From the NCBI RefSeq assembly GCF_014490035.1, contig NZ_CP061008.1, positions 248,001 to 312,000 on the forward strand: a stretch of DNA of 64,000 bases, written 5' to 3'. Within the stretch, counting starts at the first letter, position 1, and the number at the start of each line of letters is the position of its first letter. This DNA is from Achromobacter xylosoxidans. Its GTDB lineage: Bacteria > Pseudomonadota > Gammaproteobacteria > Burkholderiales > Burkholderiaceae_B. This document shows positions 54,090 to 63,898 of this stretch, piece by piece. Under the pieces are notes generated by a model. The model worked only from the letters and a program-made list of their open reading frames with translations. It was not told the origin of the DNA and searched no databases. The position numbers were made by a program, and so were the translations under genes.

Positions 54090-55508
54090 ATGACTCAGGA
54101 CAGCCAGGCAGCAAGAGGACCGCTCATCGAGCGGCGCTCGATCGATTTCATCCCCGAAACGGAGCGTCACGGCAAGCTCTACAGCCAGTTCACGCTGTGG
54201 ATGGGCGCCAATCTCCAGATCACCGCCATCATCACCGGAGCGCTGGCGGTGGTGCTGGGCGGAGACGTCTTCTGGTCGCTGATCGGGCTGTTCGTCGGAC
54301 AGGTCTTCGGCGGCGCGGTCATGGCGCTGCATGCGGCCCAGGGGCCCAAGCTGGGATTGCCGCAGATGATATCCAGCCGGGTGCAGTTCGGCGTCTATGG
54401 CGCGGCGATACCCATCGTGCTGGTGTGCCTGATGTACCTGGGATTCACGGCCACGGGCACGGTGCTGTCGGGGCAGGCCCTGGGCCAGCTGTTCGGCGTG
54501 AGCGATACGGCCGGCATCCTGATCTTCGCCGCGGTGATCGTCGGGGTGACGCTGTTCGGCTACCGCATGATCCACATCATCGGACGGATTGCGACGGTGC
54601 TGGGCATCATTGCCTTCTTCTACCTGTTCAGCCGCGTTATCGCGCTGGGCGACGTGGGCCAGTTGCTGCAGATCCGCCATTTCACCTGGAGTTCATTCCT
54701 GCTGGCGGTTTCGCTGGCGGCATCGTGGCAGATCGCCTACGGCCCATACGTCGCGGACTATTCGCGCTATCTGCCGAGCCGGACCTCGTCGTTCAAGACC
54801 TTTCTGGCGGTAGGACTGGGTTCGGTGCTGGGCGCGCAGATCGCCATGGTGCTGGGCGTGCTGGCCGCGGCCATGGCGGCCGGCCAGTTCGCCGGGCGCG
54901 AAGTTGCCTACATCGTGGGGCTGGGCGGCACGGGAGCCACGGCCGCGCTGCTGTACTTCACCATCGCGTTCGGCAAGGTCACGATTTCGACGCTGAACTC
55001 CTACGGCAGCTTCATGTGCATCGCGACCATCGCCAGCGGCTTTCGCGGACATGTGGAGATTTCCCGCCGGCAGCGCGCGCTGCTGGTGCTGGCGATCGTC
55101 GCCGCGGCCACGGCGGTGGCGCTGATCGGCCAGCATTCCTTCCTGAACGCATTCAAGTCCTTCATCCTGTTCCTGCTGGCGTTCTTCGTGCCGTGGAGCG
55201 CGGTCAACCTGGTCGACTACTACTTCGTGAGCCGCGAGCAATACGACGTGGAGGCGCTGTCGGATCCGAACGGGCGTTATGGCCGCTGGAACTGGCCTGG
55301 GATCCTGATCTATCTGTTCGGGGTGCTGGTGCAGATGCCCTTCATTTCGACCAAGCTCTACACGGGTCCGATGGTCGAGCGCCTGGGCGGGGTGGATATC
55401 TCGTGGATCATCGGCCTGGTCGTACCCAGCATCCTGTATTACCTGTTCGCGCGCCGGGGCGCCGTGCCGCAACATCGCGGCGCCGTTCGCGCGACCCATA
55501 CGCTTTGA
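54090..55508 (+). CDS. NCS1-family permease in hut operon (probable histidine or urocanate uptake)
   Basis: 472-residue membrane protein with about 12 helices, of the cytosine/purine/hydantoin (NCS1) family: FTLWMGANLQITAIITGALA, GLPQMISSRVQFGVYG, SWQIAYGPYVADYSRYLPS. Its place between hutU and hutH suggests histidine, urocanate or a related imidazole as substrate; NCS1 histidine-type transporters (HutT-like) occur in other hut operons. About 67 bp after hutU and 27 bp before hutH. Confidence 0.82.
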   Translation: MTQDSQAARGPLIERRSIDFIPETERHGKLYSQFTLWMGANLQITAIITGALAVVLGGDVFWSLIGLFVGQVFGGAVMALHAAQGPKLGLPQMISSRVQFGVYGAAIPIVLVCLMYLGFTATGTVLSGQALGQLFGVSDTAGILIFAAVIVGVTLFGYRMIHIIGRIATVLGIIAFFYLFSRVIALGDVGQLLQIRHFTWSSFLLAVSLAASWQIAYGPYVADYSRYLPSRTSSFKTFLAVGLGSVLGAQIAMVLGVLAAAMAAGQFAGREVAYIVGLGGTGATAALLYFTIAFGKVTISTLNSYGSFMCIATIASGFRGHVEISRRQRALLVLAIVAAATAVALIGQHSFLNAFKSFILFLLAFFVPWSAVNLVDYYFVSREQYDVEALSDPNGRYGRWNWPGILIYLFGVLVQMPFISTKLYTGPMVERLGGVDISWIIGLVVPSILYYLFARRGAVPQHRGAVRATHTL

Positions 55509-55535
55509 CGCCGGCACTCGCCTAGGAGAACAACA

Positions 55536-57065
55536 ATGGAATTGCATCTGACACCCGGCCACATGACCTTGGCCGACCTGCGGCGCGTCCACCAGCAGCC
55601 GGCTCGCGTGACGCTGGACCCGGCGGCGGCCGGGCCGATCGAGGCCAGCGTGGCCTGCGTCGAGCGCATCATTGCCGAAGGCCGCACGGCCTACGGCATC
55701 AACACCGGATTCGGATTGCTGGCCACGACGCGGATCGCGCGCGAGGATCTGGAAGCCCTGCAGAGTTCGCTGGTGCTGTCGCATGCGGCCGGGGTGGGCG
55801 AGGCGCTGGACGACGCGATGGTGCGGCTGATCATGGTGCTGAAGATCAACAGCCTGGCGCGGGGCTATTCGGGCATCCGCCGCAAGGTGATCGATGCGCT
55901 GATCGCGCTGGTGAACGCCGAGGTCTATCCGCATATCCCGCTGAAGGGATCGGTGGGCGCGTCCGGCGACCTTGCGCCGCTGGCGCACATGTCTCTGTTG
56001 CTGCTGGGCGAGAGCAAGGCGCGCCATCGCGGCGCCTGGCTGCCCGCGCGCGAAGCGCTGGCCCAGGCGGGGCTGGAACCCTTGACGCTGGCGGCCAAGG
56101 AAGGCCTGGCGCTCTTGAACGGTACGCAGGTTTCGACGGCCTATGCGCTGCGCGGGCTGTTCGAGGCCGAGGACCTGCTGGCGGCCGGGCTGGTCTGCGG
56201 CAGCCTCAGCGTGGAAGCCATGCTGGCATCGCGCGCGCCGTTCGATCCTCGCATCCACGCTGCGCGCGGTCAGCCTGGCCAGATCGACGTGGCGGCCGTG
56301 TACCGCGATCTGCTGACCGAGGACAGCGAGGTCGGGCATTCGCACGCGAACTGCGACAAGGTGCAAGACCCCTATTCGCTGCGCTGCCAGCCGCAGGTCA
56401 TGGGCGCCTGCCTGACGCAGATACGCCATGCCGCCCAGGTGCTGGAGATCGAGTCCAACGCGGTCTCCGACAATCCGCTGGTGTTTGCCGAGCAGGGCGA
56501 TGTGGTTTCGGGCGGCAACTTCCATGCCGAGCCGGTGGCCATGGCGGCGGACAACCTGGCGCTGGCGCTGGCCGAGATCGGCGCGCTGTCCGAGCGCCGC
56601 ATCTCGCTGATGATGGACAAGCATATGTCGCAGCTGCCGCCGTTCCTGGTGAGCAACGGCGGCGTGAATTCCGGATTCATGATTGCCCAGGTGACCGCGG
56701 CGGCGCTGGCCAGCGACAACAAGGCGCTGGCGCACCCCGCCAGCGTGGACAGCCTGCCGACTTCGGCCAACCAGGAGGACCACGTGTCCATGGCGCCGAA
56801 TGCGGGCAAGCGGCTCTGGCCCATGGCCGAGAACGTGCGCGATATCCTCGCGATCGAATGGCTGGGCGCCTGCCAGGGCCTGGATTTCCGCCAGGGCTTG
56901 AAGACTGCGCCCAAGCTGGAGCGTGCTCGCGGCCTGTTGCGCCAGAAAGTGGCGCACTATGAGCGGGACCGCTTCTTTGCGCCCGACATTGAAGCGGCGA
57001 GTCAGCTCATTGCGGGCCAGGGTCTGACGGCGTTGGTGCCGGCCGGCCTGTTGCCCAGTCTTTAA
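55536..57065 (+). CDS. hutH: Histidine ammonia-lyase
   Basis: 509 residues. First step: L-histidine to urocanate + ammonia. The Ala-Ser-Gly that cyclises to the MIO cofactor is at 142-144 in [15 protein letters not shown]. Also [11 protein letters not shown] near the N-terminus (catalytic Tyr) and [47 protein letters not shown] precedes the start. Confidence 0.96.
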   Translation: MELHLTPGHMTLADLRRVHQQPARVTLDPAAAGPIEASVACVERIIAEGRTAYGINTGFGLLATTRIAREDLEALQSSLVLSHAAGVGEALDDAMVRLIMVLKINSLARGYSGIRRKVIDALIALVNAEVYPHIPLKGSVGASGDLAPLAHMSLLLLGESKARHRGAWLPAREALAQAGLEPLTLAAKEGLALLNGTQVSTAYALRGLFEAEDLLAAGLVCGSLSVEAMLASRAPFDPRIHAARGQPGQIDVAAVYRDLLTEDSEVGHSHANCDKVQDPYSLRCQPQVMGACLTQIRHAAQVLEIESNAVSDNPLVFAEQGDVVSGGNFHAEPVAMAADNLALALAEIGALSERRISLMMDKHMSQLPPFLVSNGGVNSGFMIAQVTAAALASDNKALAHPASVDSLPTSANQEDHVSMAPNAGKRLWPMAENVRDILAIEWLGACQGLDFRQGLKTAPKLERARGLLRQKVAHYERDRFFAPDIEAASQLIAGQGLTALVPAGLLPSL

Positions 57066-57091
57066 CGCCGGCGCGCAAGAGGAGCCTACGC

Positions 57092-58309
57092 ATGAGACAG
57101 GTCTGGCGCAATTGCCACGCCGCCACGATGGCGCAGGGTAAGTACTCCGTGATCGAACGGGCCGCCATCGTGACAGGCGAGAACCGCATCGAGTGGATCG
57201 GTCCTGAGGAGAAACTGCCGCCTGGGGGCGACGCGCGCGAGCACGACCTGGGCGGCGCCTGGGTCACGCCCGGGTTGATCGATTGCCACACCCACCTGGT
57301 GTTCGGCGGCAATCGCAGCCTGGAGTTCGAACAGCGCCTGCAAGGCGTGGACTACGCCACCATCGCCGCGCAAGGCGGCGGCATCGCCAGCACCGTGCGC
57401 GCCACCCGCGCCGCCAGCGAGGATGAACTTTACGCCAGCGCACGCAAGCGCGCCCTGCATCTGATGCGCGACGGCGTGACCACGCTGGAAGTGAAGTCCG
57501 GCTATGGGCTGGACCTGCCCAACGAGCGCAAGATGCTCAGGGTGGCGCGGCGCCTGGGCCAGACCCTGCCGCTGACCATCAGCGCGACCTGTCTGGCCGC
57601 GCACGCGCTGCCGCCGGACTACGCGGGCCGCGCGGACGATTACATCGACGAAGTCGCGCGCCGCATGCTGCCGCTGCTGGCCGTCGAGGGCTTGATCGAC
57701 GCGGTGGATGCATTCTGTGAGCATTTGGCATTCACGCCGGCACAGGTCGAACGGGTGTTCCAGGCTGCGCGTGAACTGGGACTGCCGGTGAAACTGCACG
57801 CAGAGCAATTGTCTTCGTTGCACGGGGCGGCGCTGGCCGCGCGTTATGGCGCCTGGTCGGCGGATCATCTGGAATACCTGACCGAAAGCGATGTGCTGGC
57901 GATGGCGCAGGCCGGCACGGTGGCGGTGCTGCTGCCTGGGGCGTTCTACGCCCTGCGCGAGACCAGGCTGCCTCCCATCGACCTGTTGCGCCGCCATGGC
58001 GTGCCCATCGCCATCTCCAGCGACCTGAACCCCGGCACCTCGCCCGCGCTGTCGCTGAGGCTGATGCTGAGCATGGCCTGCACGCTGTTCCGCCTGACGC
58101 CCGAAGAAGCGCTGGCCGGGGCGACGACGCATGCGGCGAAAGCGCTGGGACTGCAGGCCACGCATGGCACGCTGGAAGCAGGCAAGTATGCGGACTTCGT
58201 TGCCTGGGAGGTGCAGCATCCCGCCGAGCTGGCCTACTGGATAGGCGGCGACCTGCCCAAGCGGGTGGTCCGGCATGGCGCGCTGGTCGACGCCGCAACA
58301 CTCGCCTGA
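57092..58309 (+). CDS. hutI: Imidazolonepropionase
   Basis: 405 residues. Third step: imidazolone-propionate to N-formimino-L-glutamate. Metal ligands: HTH in [15 protein letters not shown], His in [13 protein letters not shown] segment, Glu/His in [14 protein letters not shown] and Asp in [19 protein letters not shown] precedes the start; 26 bp after hutH. Confidence 0.95.
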   Translation: MRQVWRNCHAATMAQGKYSVIERAAIVTGENRIEWIGPEEKLPPGGDAREHDLGGAWVTPGLIDCHTHLVFGGNRSLEFEQRLQGVDYATIAAQGGGIASTVRATRAASEDELYASARKRALHLMRDGVTTLEVKSGYGLDLPNERKMLRVARRLGQTLPLTISATCLAAHALPPDYAGRADDYIDEVARRMLPLLAVEGLIDAVDAFCEHLAFTPAQVERVFQAARELGLPVKLHAEQLSSLHGAALAARYGAWSADHLEYLTESDVLAMAQAGTVAVLLPGAFYALRETRLPPIDLLRRHGVPIAISSDLNPGTSPALSLRLMLSMACTLFRLTPEEALAGATTHAAKALGLQATHGTLEAGKYADFVAWEVQHPAELAYWIGGDLPKRVVRHGALVDAATLA

Positions 58310-58444
58310 AACGGGCGGATCCGGACAGGATCGCGCCCGCAACGGACGGCTTGAACCGGCCCGCGTCCGCAATCGCCACAGGCGGTCTACCATCCATGGA
58401 TGACGTGCCCCGTCCGGGGGCGCGCGCTCAACTTGGATGTGGGT

Positions 58445-59209
58445 ATGCGGATATGCATGATGGAAGGGCCGGCTGATCTGGAGCCCAAGGGCGCGACCTG
58501 GGAAGGTATCGCCGAACGCATCGCTGAGCTGGCCCCGGATCTTCTGGTGACCAGTGAAATGCCGTTCGGGCCGTGGCTGGCCGCCGACCCGCAATACGAC
58601 GCGGCCCGCGCGGCGGCGTCGGTGCGCATGCATGAGGCGGGCCTGGATGCGCTGGCGGCGCTGGGAGTGCCGGCCATCGTATCGTCGCGGCCGGTGTATG
58701 CGGGCGAACGGTTGGCCAACGAGGCGTTCGCCCTGCAGGACGGCCGCTATACCCGGTTGCACCATAAGCAATACTTCCCGGAGGAACCGGGCTATTTCGA
58801 AGCGACCTGGTTCCATGCCGCCATGGATGGGTTCGAGGTGTTCGAGGTGGGCGGCATACGCCTGGGCGTGCAGCTATGCACCGAATTGATGTTCAACGAG
58901 CGCTCGCGCGCCTACGGACGCGCGGGCGCCGAGCTGATCGTGGCGCCGCGAGCCAGCAGTGCGTCGACGCGCCGCTGGCTGACGGCGGGCGCCATGGCGG
59001 CGCTGGTGTCGGGCTGCTATGTGGTCAGCTCGAACCGCGCGGGACGCACGGCGGCGGGGCAGGTATTCGGGGGCACGGCGTTCGCGTTCCAGCCGGATGG
59101 CGAACCGCTGGCGCAAACCAGCGATACCGAATCCATCGTGGTGATCGAGGTGGATCCGGCCCGTGCGCGCGCGCAGCAGTCGTTATACCCGTGCTACGTC
59201 CGGGAATAG
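58445..59209 (+). CDS. Nitrilase-superfamily C-N hydrolase in hut operon
   Basis: 254 residues with the full catalytic triad: Glu38 (LLVTSEMPFGPW), Lys108 (RLHHKQYFPEE) and Cys145 (LGVQLCTELMF). It would hydrolyse an amide, carbamoyl or nitrile bond. It follows hutI by 135 bp on the same strand, exactly where hutF or hutG is found in complete hut operons, and could act on formimino- or formyl-glutamate or on an unrelated amide (inference). The start is uncertain: ATG 58445 fits the conserved first strand MRICMMEG; ATG 58400 is an alternative. Confidence 0.82.
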   Translation: MRICMMEGPADLEPKGATWEGIAERIAELAPDLLVTSEMPFGPWLAADPQYDAARAAASVRMHEAGLDALAALGVPAIVSSRPVYAGERLANEAFALQDGRYTRLHHKQYFPEEPGYFEATWFHAAMDGFEVFEVGGIRLGVQLCTELMFNERSRAYGRAGAELIVAPRASSASTRRWLTAGAMAALVSGCYVVSSNRAGRTAAGQVFGGTAFAFQPDGEPLAQTSDTESIVVIEVDPARARAQQSLYPCYVRE

Positions 59210-59216
59210 CGCGTTC

Positions 59217-60626
59217 CTAGCGCGTCGAGCTGGCCTGCGCCGGTTCGCTCGCGTCAAAGCGCAGCCGCGAAAAACTGGCGACGCAGGCCAGCGCGGCGCA
59301 CACGCAACCCAGCCACAGCGCGGCGATGGCGCCGTGCGTGCTGGAAATGTTGAAGCAGGCGGCCACCAGGGCCGCGCCCGAGGCCTGGCCCAAGAGCCGC
59401 ACCGTGCCTATCATGCCGCTGGCGCCGCCGGCGCGCGAGGCCGGCGCCGACATCATGATGGCGCGCAGGTTGGGCGACTGGAAGAAACCGAATCCGGCGC
59501 CGCACAGCGCCATGCGCCAGCAGAGGTCCCAGACCGAGGGCGAGGCCGGCATCAGCGCCAATGAGGCCAGGCCCAGCGCCAGCAGCGCCAACCCCACGCC
59601 GCCCAGGGCGCCGGCCGCATAGCGGTCCGACAGTCGCCCCGCTATCGGCGCCATGACCGCCACCACCACCGGCCAGGGCGTGATGAGAAAGCCGGTCTGC
59701 ACCTGGCTGTAGCCGAGCGTGGCCTGCAGCAGGAACGGCAGCGACACGAAGGCCAGCGCCTGCGCCGCGAACGCGCACACGGCAGTGGCGGCGGACAGGG
59801 CGAACAAGGGCCGGCGCAATAGGTCCACTGCCAGGATGGGCGCGGGGTGGCCGGCCTGTCGGCGCATCAGCAGCCACAGGCTGGCCGCGGCGATACCCCA
59901 TTCCAACGCCACGCGCGGCAAGGGAGCCGCGTGCGCCAATTCGTTCGATCCCAGCACGAACAGGCCCAGCGTCAGGGCGCACAGCGCCGCGGCCAGGCCG
60001 TCGAAGCGATGCGGCGCGCGCGCGGTCCCGGGCAGCTTGCGCAGGCCCAGCGCGAACGCCAGCAGGCCGATGGGCACGTTGATCAGGAACAGCCAGTGCC
60101 AGGATCCCAGCAGCAGGATGGCCGAGGCCACGGTCGGCCCCGCCGCGAAGGAAATGCCCACCACCATGGCGTTCAGGCCCAGGCCGCGACCCAACAGGTG
60201 CGAAGGGTAGATGAAGCGCAGCAGCGCGCCGTTGACGCTCATGACGCCGGCCGCGCCCAGGCCTTGCAGCACGCGCGCGATCACCAGCGTGGGCAAGGAC
60301 GGCGCCAGGCCGCTGGCCAGCGAGGACAGGATGAAGATGGCCAGCCCCACGATGTAGACCCGCCGGTGGCCCAGAATTTCGCCCAGCGCCGCGGCCGGCA
60401 GCAGGCCCGCCACCATGGCCAGCTGATAGCCGCTGACGATCCAGATCGAGCCCGCGTCGCTGGCTTGCAGGTCGCGCGCGATGGTGGGCAGCGCCGTGTT
60501 GGCGATGGCGGTGTCCAGGCTGGCCATGCATAGCGCCAGCATGACGGCCAGGAGCGCGCCTGGGCGTTCGGCTGCCGGCAGGCCGACGCCGGCCGGATAG
60601 ACAGTATGGCGGGAGAACGAGAGCAT
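59217..60626 (-). CDS. MFS transporter, DHA2-like drug exporter
   Basis: 469 residues with about 13-14 hydrophobic segments, fitting the 14-helix drug:H+ antiporter group. LALCMASLDTAIANTALPTI is the motif D1 region, LGEILGHRRVYIVG motif A and VVGISFAAGPTVASAILLLG motif C. Likely proton-driven efflux; substrate unknown. Its stop is 8 bp from the convergent nitrilase gene. No clear Shine-Dalgarno. Confidence 0.85.
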   Translation of the reverse strand: MLSFSRHTVYPAGVGLPAAERPGALLAVMLALCMASLDTAIANTALPTIARDLQASDAGSIWIVSGYQLAMVAGLLPAAALGEILGHRRVYIVGLAIFILSSLASGLAPSLPTLVIARVLQGLGAAGVMSVNGALLRFIYPSHLLGRGLGLNAMVVGISFAAGPTVASAILLLGSWHWLFLINVPIGLLAFALGLRKLPGTARAPHRFDGLAAALCALTLGLFVLGSNELAHAAPLPRVALEWGIAAASLWLLMRRQAGHPAPILAVDLLRRPLFALSAATAVCAFAAQALAFVSLPFLLQATLGYSQVQTGFLITPWPVVVAVMAPIAGRLSDRYAAGALGGVGLALLALGLASLALMPASPSVWDLCWRMALCGAGFGFFQSPNLRAIMMSAPASRAGGASGMIGTVRLLGQASGAALVAACFNISSTHGAIAALWLGCVCAALACVASFSRLRFDASEPAQASSTR

Positions 60627-60814
60627 GTGCGGGACCACGGGGGCAACGCGTCCGGATAGAGGGAGAGGGCCGGAAGCTGCGATCACTGATTCTAGAACGT
60701 GTTAAGGGATCCGGCCCGCGGACCGGGTCGCGAGCTGGCTTTCCTTGCGGGGCGTTTCTCCTTATCCTGCCGCCTTGCGCGGCGGCGGGCCGCGTTTTCA
60801 AGGAGTGGTCGACT

Positions 60815-61792
60815 ATGCAATCTGGCGTATCCCAGCACCGTCGCCGGCTCTTGCCGGCGCTCGCGCTGGGCGTTCTGGGCGCTGCGGCGGCAGGGCGTCT
60901 TGGCGCCGTGCCCCTGACTCGCATCCTGGTCGGCTTTCCGCCGGGGGGCGGGGTGGATGTGATCGCCCGCCTGTTGGCGCGGCAGTTGGAAGCCGGCCTG
61001 GGCGAAGTGGTGCTGGTCGAGAATCGCCCCGGCGCGGGAGGCTTGCTGGCGGCGCAGGAATTGCTGGCCGCGCGTCCCGATGGGCACACCCTGCTGTTCA
61101 CCAACGAACACACCTTGGCCATCGTGCCGCACATCGATGCGCAGGCCGGCTTTGCGTCGCCGGATGATTTCGCGGCGGTAGCGCAGACGACCGACCAGAG
61201 CGCCATTGCGCTGGCGGTCAGGGCGGATTCGCCTTGGTTGACGCTGCAGGATCTGCGCGGATACGAAGGTCCGCTGCCGGTGGGCGTGCCGGCGCCCGGC
61301 AGTGTGCCGGAGCTGGCCGTGGAGCTGCTGGCCGAGCGTTTCGGCGTGGCGGCCACGGCAGTGTGCTATCGCGGCGGCGCGCCCTTGGTGACCGACTTGC
61401 AGGCCGGCTATCTGGCGCTGGGCCTGACATCCCTGGCTGAACTGCGGGAGCCGGTAAGCGCCGGACGGCTGCGCCTGCTCGCCATTTCGGGGCCAGGCCG
61501 CCATGCCGACCTGGCCGATGTTCCCACCTTTGCCGAGCAAGGCTTCGGAGGATTGGAGCACGGCGGCGTGGCCGGCTTGTTCGCGCCGCGCGGCGTGGCG
61601 CCCGCCCGCGTCGAGCAACTGCAGCAGCAGGTGGCGCGGGCGCTCGAATCGGAGGAGGTCCGCACGCAGCTGCGCTTGCAGGGGTCGCGGGTGAGTTTCG
61701 GCGATGCCGCCACGCTGGCGCGCAACATGAACGCGATTCATCAGGCCTGGGCCGAACGCGCCCTGGCCTGGCGTGCGCGGACGGGCGGCTGA
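60815..61792 (+). CDS. Bug/TctC-family periplasmic receptor
   Basis: 325 residues. N-terminus has QHRRRLLPALALGVLGAAAA, a signal with a twin-arginine look, followed by the Bug signatures ILVGFPPGGGVDVIARLLA, ENRPGAGGLLAAQELLAARP and VCYRGGAPLVTDLQAGYLAL. AAGGAG precedes ATG 60815. No TctA/B genes nearby. Convergent with the LysR gene at 61811 and divergent from the MFS gene. Confidence 0.87.
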   Translation: MQSGVSQHRRRLLPALALGVLGAAAAGRLGAVPLTRILVGFPPGGGVDVIARLLARQLEAGLGEVVLVENRPGAGGLLAAQELLAARPDGHTLLFTNEHTLAIVPHIDAQAGFASPDDFAAVAQTTDQSAIALAVRADSPWLTLQDLRGYEGPLPVGVPAPGSVPELAVELLAERFGVAATAVCYRGGAPLVTDLQAGYLALGLTSLAELREPVSAGRLRLLAISGPGRHADLADVPTFAEQGFGGLEHGGVAGLFAPRGVAPARVEQLQQQVARALESEEVRTQLRLQGSRVSFGDAATLARNMNAIHQAWAERALAWRARTGG

Positions 61793-61810
61793 GCGCCCGC
61801 GCCCGGCTCT

Positions 61811-62761
61811 CTAGGGCGTGCGGATGGCTGCGCGTTCGCGCAGCAGTTGAGCCAGTTCTGCGTGGCAGAGCCGGACCGCGGCGCGGGCCTGCTGTTCGGG
61901 GGCGCGCGCCATCAGGCAGATGCGCCGTGTGAGTTGCGGACGCTGCAGTGGCACGATGGCCAGGCCGTCCTGCCGCTGCCCTTGTGTGTACAGGCGCGAG
62001 ATCAGGCCCACGCGCAAGCCCGCGCGCACCAGGCTGTAGAGCGTGTCGGTGTAATTCAGGGTGTCGGTCGCGGCCAGGTCCGAGCCCAGCTGGCGTAGCG
62101 TGGCCACGATCATTTCGTAGGTACTGCCGCGCGACAGCACGGCCAGCGGCTCGGCCTTCAGGTCCTGCCAGGTCACCGCCTGGCGCCGCGCCAGCCGGTG
62201 GGTGTCGGCCAGCACCGCGACCAGGTCGTCCTCGGCCACGAAGGCCGCGGCCACGCCGGGCGTGAGGCCGAAGTCCAGGCCCAGGCCGATGTCCAGTTCG
62301 CCATTGCCTAGCGCGGCCATGAGCTCGTCGTTGAGGTGGTCGCTGAGGATCAGCACGATTTCCGGATGGCGCAGGCGCCATTGCGCCACCACCGGCGCCA
62401 GCAAGTGCATGGTGGACGGGATGCAGCCGATGCGCACCGTGGCGGCCTGGGTATCCAGCAGGCGCTGCAGGTCTTCGGCGCCCTGCGTGTAGCTGTTGAG
62501 CAGCCATTCGATCTGCGCACGCGCGGCTTGTCCGGCGGGCGTCAGGCGCACGTGGTGGGTGCTGCGTTCGAACAGGGCCACGCCCATCAGCGTCTCCAGT
62601 TCGCGGATGGCGGCGGACAGGGCCGGCTGGCTCAGCGCCAGGGCCTCGGCGGCGCGGCTGAAACTGGCGTGGCGGGCCACTTCCTTGAAACCGCGCAGCT
62701 GGCGCAGCGTGGGCTGGCGGACGGGTGCGGCGTGGCCATCGGGAGCGGGACGCTTGGTCAT
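61811..62761 (-). CDS. LysR-family regulator
   Basis: 316 residues. HTH about 17-75 (LRQLRGFKEVARHASFSRAA, LSQPALSAAIRELETLMGVA), co-inducer domain from about 105. Diverges from a Bug receptor gene at 62891 that precedes an M20 amidohydrolase; probably controls both and itself through the dyad overlapping its start codon. Confidence 0.9.
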   Translation of the reverse strand: MTKRPAPDGHAAPVRQPTLRQLRGFKEVARHASFSRAAEALALSQPALSAAIRELETLMGVALFERSTHHVRLTPAGQAARAQIEWLLNSYTQGAEDLQRLLDTQAATVRIGCIPSTMHLLAPVVAQWRLRHPEIVLILSDHLNDELMAALGNGELDIGLGLDFGLTPGVAAAFVAEDDLVAVLADTHRLARRQAVTWQDLKAEPLAVLSRGSTYEMIVATLRQLGSDLAATDTLNYTDTLYSLVRAGLRVGLISRLYTQGQRQDGLAIVPLQRPQLTRRICLMARAPEQQARAAVRLCHAELAQLLRERAAIRTP

Positions 62762-62781
62762 AGATTTGCCTGATGAATCTA
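62761..62781. promoter_or_regulatory. LysR-type operator (T-N11-A dyad)
   Basis: TAGATT-N9-AATCTA is a perfect dyad with the T-N11-A core (T62765...A62777). Immediately right lies CTATA-AAAA-TATAG (62779-62792), a second dyad or promoter element. The site starts at the LysR initiation codon, as expected for autorepression with divergent activation. Confidence 0.65.
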
Positions 62782-62890
62782 TAAAAATATAGCATTTCAG
62801 TTATCACCAGGATCTGGTTAGGATGGCGCCGTCGCCCTCCTCCGCGCTGCCGGTTCCGCGCGCGCCCCTCGCTCCGATCCCGCTCCTTCC

Positions 62891-63871
62891 ATGTTCAAAC
62901 GCCTGTTCCTGTCCGTGTCCGCGCTGGCGGCCGCGCTGTGCCTTGCCCCCGCTGCCGGCGCCGACACCTGGCCGGAAGCCCGGCCCCTGACCCTGATCGT
63001 GCCGTTCAGCCCGGGCGGCAACGTCGACACCACGGCGCGCCTGGTGGCGCAGAAGCTGTCGGACCGCCTCAAGCAGTCCGTCATCGTCGACAACGTGGCG
63101 GGCGCGGGCGGCGTGCTGGGCGTGGCCAAGGCCGTGCACGCCAAGCCGGACGGCTACACGCTGGTGATGGGCTTTGACGGTCCGATCAGCGTGGCCCGGC
63201 TGATCAACTCGGCCGTGAAGTACGACGCCGAATCCGACCTGACGCCGGTGGCGCTGGTGACTACCGCGCCCGTGGTGCTGTTGGCGCGTCCGGGCCTGCC
63301 GGTGCAGAACATGGACGAGCTGATCGCGCTGGCGCGCGAGAAACCCGACACGCTGACCTACGCCTCGTCCGGCGTGGGCACCGTGCTGCATCTGGCCATG
63401 GAGGTGATGCAGGACCAGGCCCGCGTCAAGCTGGTGCACGTGCCCTATCGTGGCGGCGCGCAGATCACCAACGACGTCATGGGCGGCCAGGTGGACCTGG
63501 GCCTCCTGGTGACCACCAGCGCCACGCCGCTGGTGCAGCAGAAGAAACTGCACGCGCTGGGCGTGACGTCCGCCGCGCGCGTTGACACGCTGCCGCAGGT
63601 GCAGGCGTTTGGCGAGACGCCGGCGCTCAAGGGCTTTGAACTCAACACCTGGACCGGCGTGTTCGTGCCGGCAGGCACCGACCCCGCCGTGGTCGAGCGG
63701 CTGAACCAGGAACTGAACGCGGTGCTGCGCATGGACGAGGTGCAAAAGCGCCTGGCCGAAGGCGGCGCCATGCCCGGACAGGGCACGCCGCAGGATTTCG
63801 CCGCTTTCCTGAAGAAGGAAAAAGCCTTGTACGCGCACATCGTGAAGAGCGCCAACATCCAGCAGGAATAG
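62891..63871 (+). CDS. Bug/TctC-family periplasmic receptor
   Basis: 326 residues. Signal peptide (MFKRLFLSVSALAAALCLAP, cleavage after AGA near 24), then RPLTLIVPFSPGGNVDTTAR, DNVAGAGGVLGVAKAVHAKP, VHVPYRGGAQITNDVMGGQV and ELNTWTGVFVPAGTDP, all Bug hallmarks. Its stop is 27 bp before an M20 amidohydrolase start, suggesting capture of an N-acyl amino acid or similar conjugate. Confidence 0.9.
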   Translation: MFKRLFLSVSALAAALCLAPAAGADTWPEARPLTLIVPFSPGGNVDTTARLVAQKLSDRLKQSVIVDNVAGAGGVLGVAKAVHAKPDGYTLVMGFDGPISVARLINSAVKYDAESDLTPVALVTTAPVVLLARPGLPVQNMDELIALAREKPDTLTYASSGVGTVLHLAMEVMQDQARVKLVHVPYRGGAQITNDVMGGQVDLGLLVTTSATPLVQQKKLHALGVTSAARVDTLPQVQAFGETPALKGFELNTWTGVFVPAGTDPAVVERLNQELNAVLRMDEVQKRLAEGGAMPGQGTPQDFAAFLKKEKALYAHIVKSANIQQE

Positions 63872-63898
63872 GCCTGCCCCTTTGCAGGAAGCCATGCC

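Noticed and set aside
52293..54680. Very long open frame (795 codons) on the minus strand across hutU and the permease gene
   Set aside because: Antisense shadow of high-GC codon bias in hutU. The translation is rich in Arg, His, Gln and Ala, with no recognisable domain, and the plus-strand gene is unambiguous.
54693..56957. Long open frame (754 codons) on the minus strand across the permease and hutH
   Set aside because: Same GC-driven antisense artefact; hutH on the other strand has its complete MIO motif.
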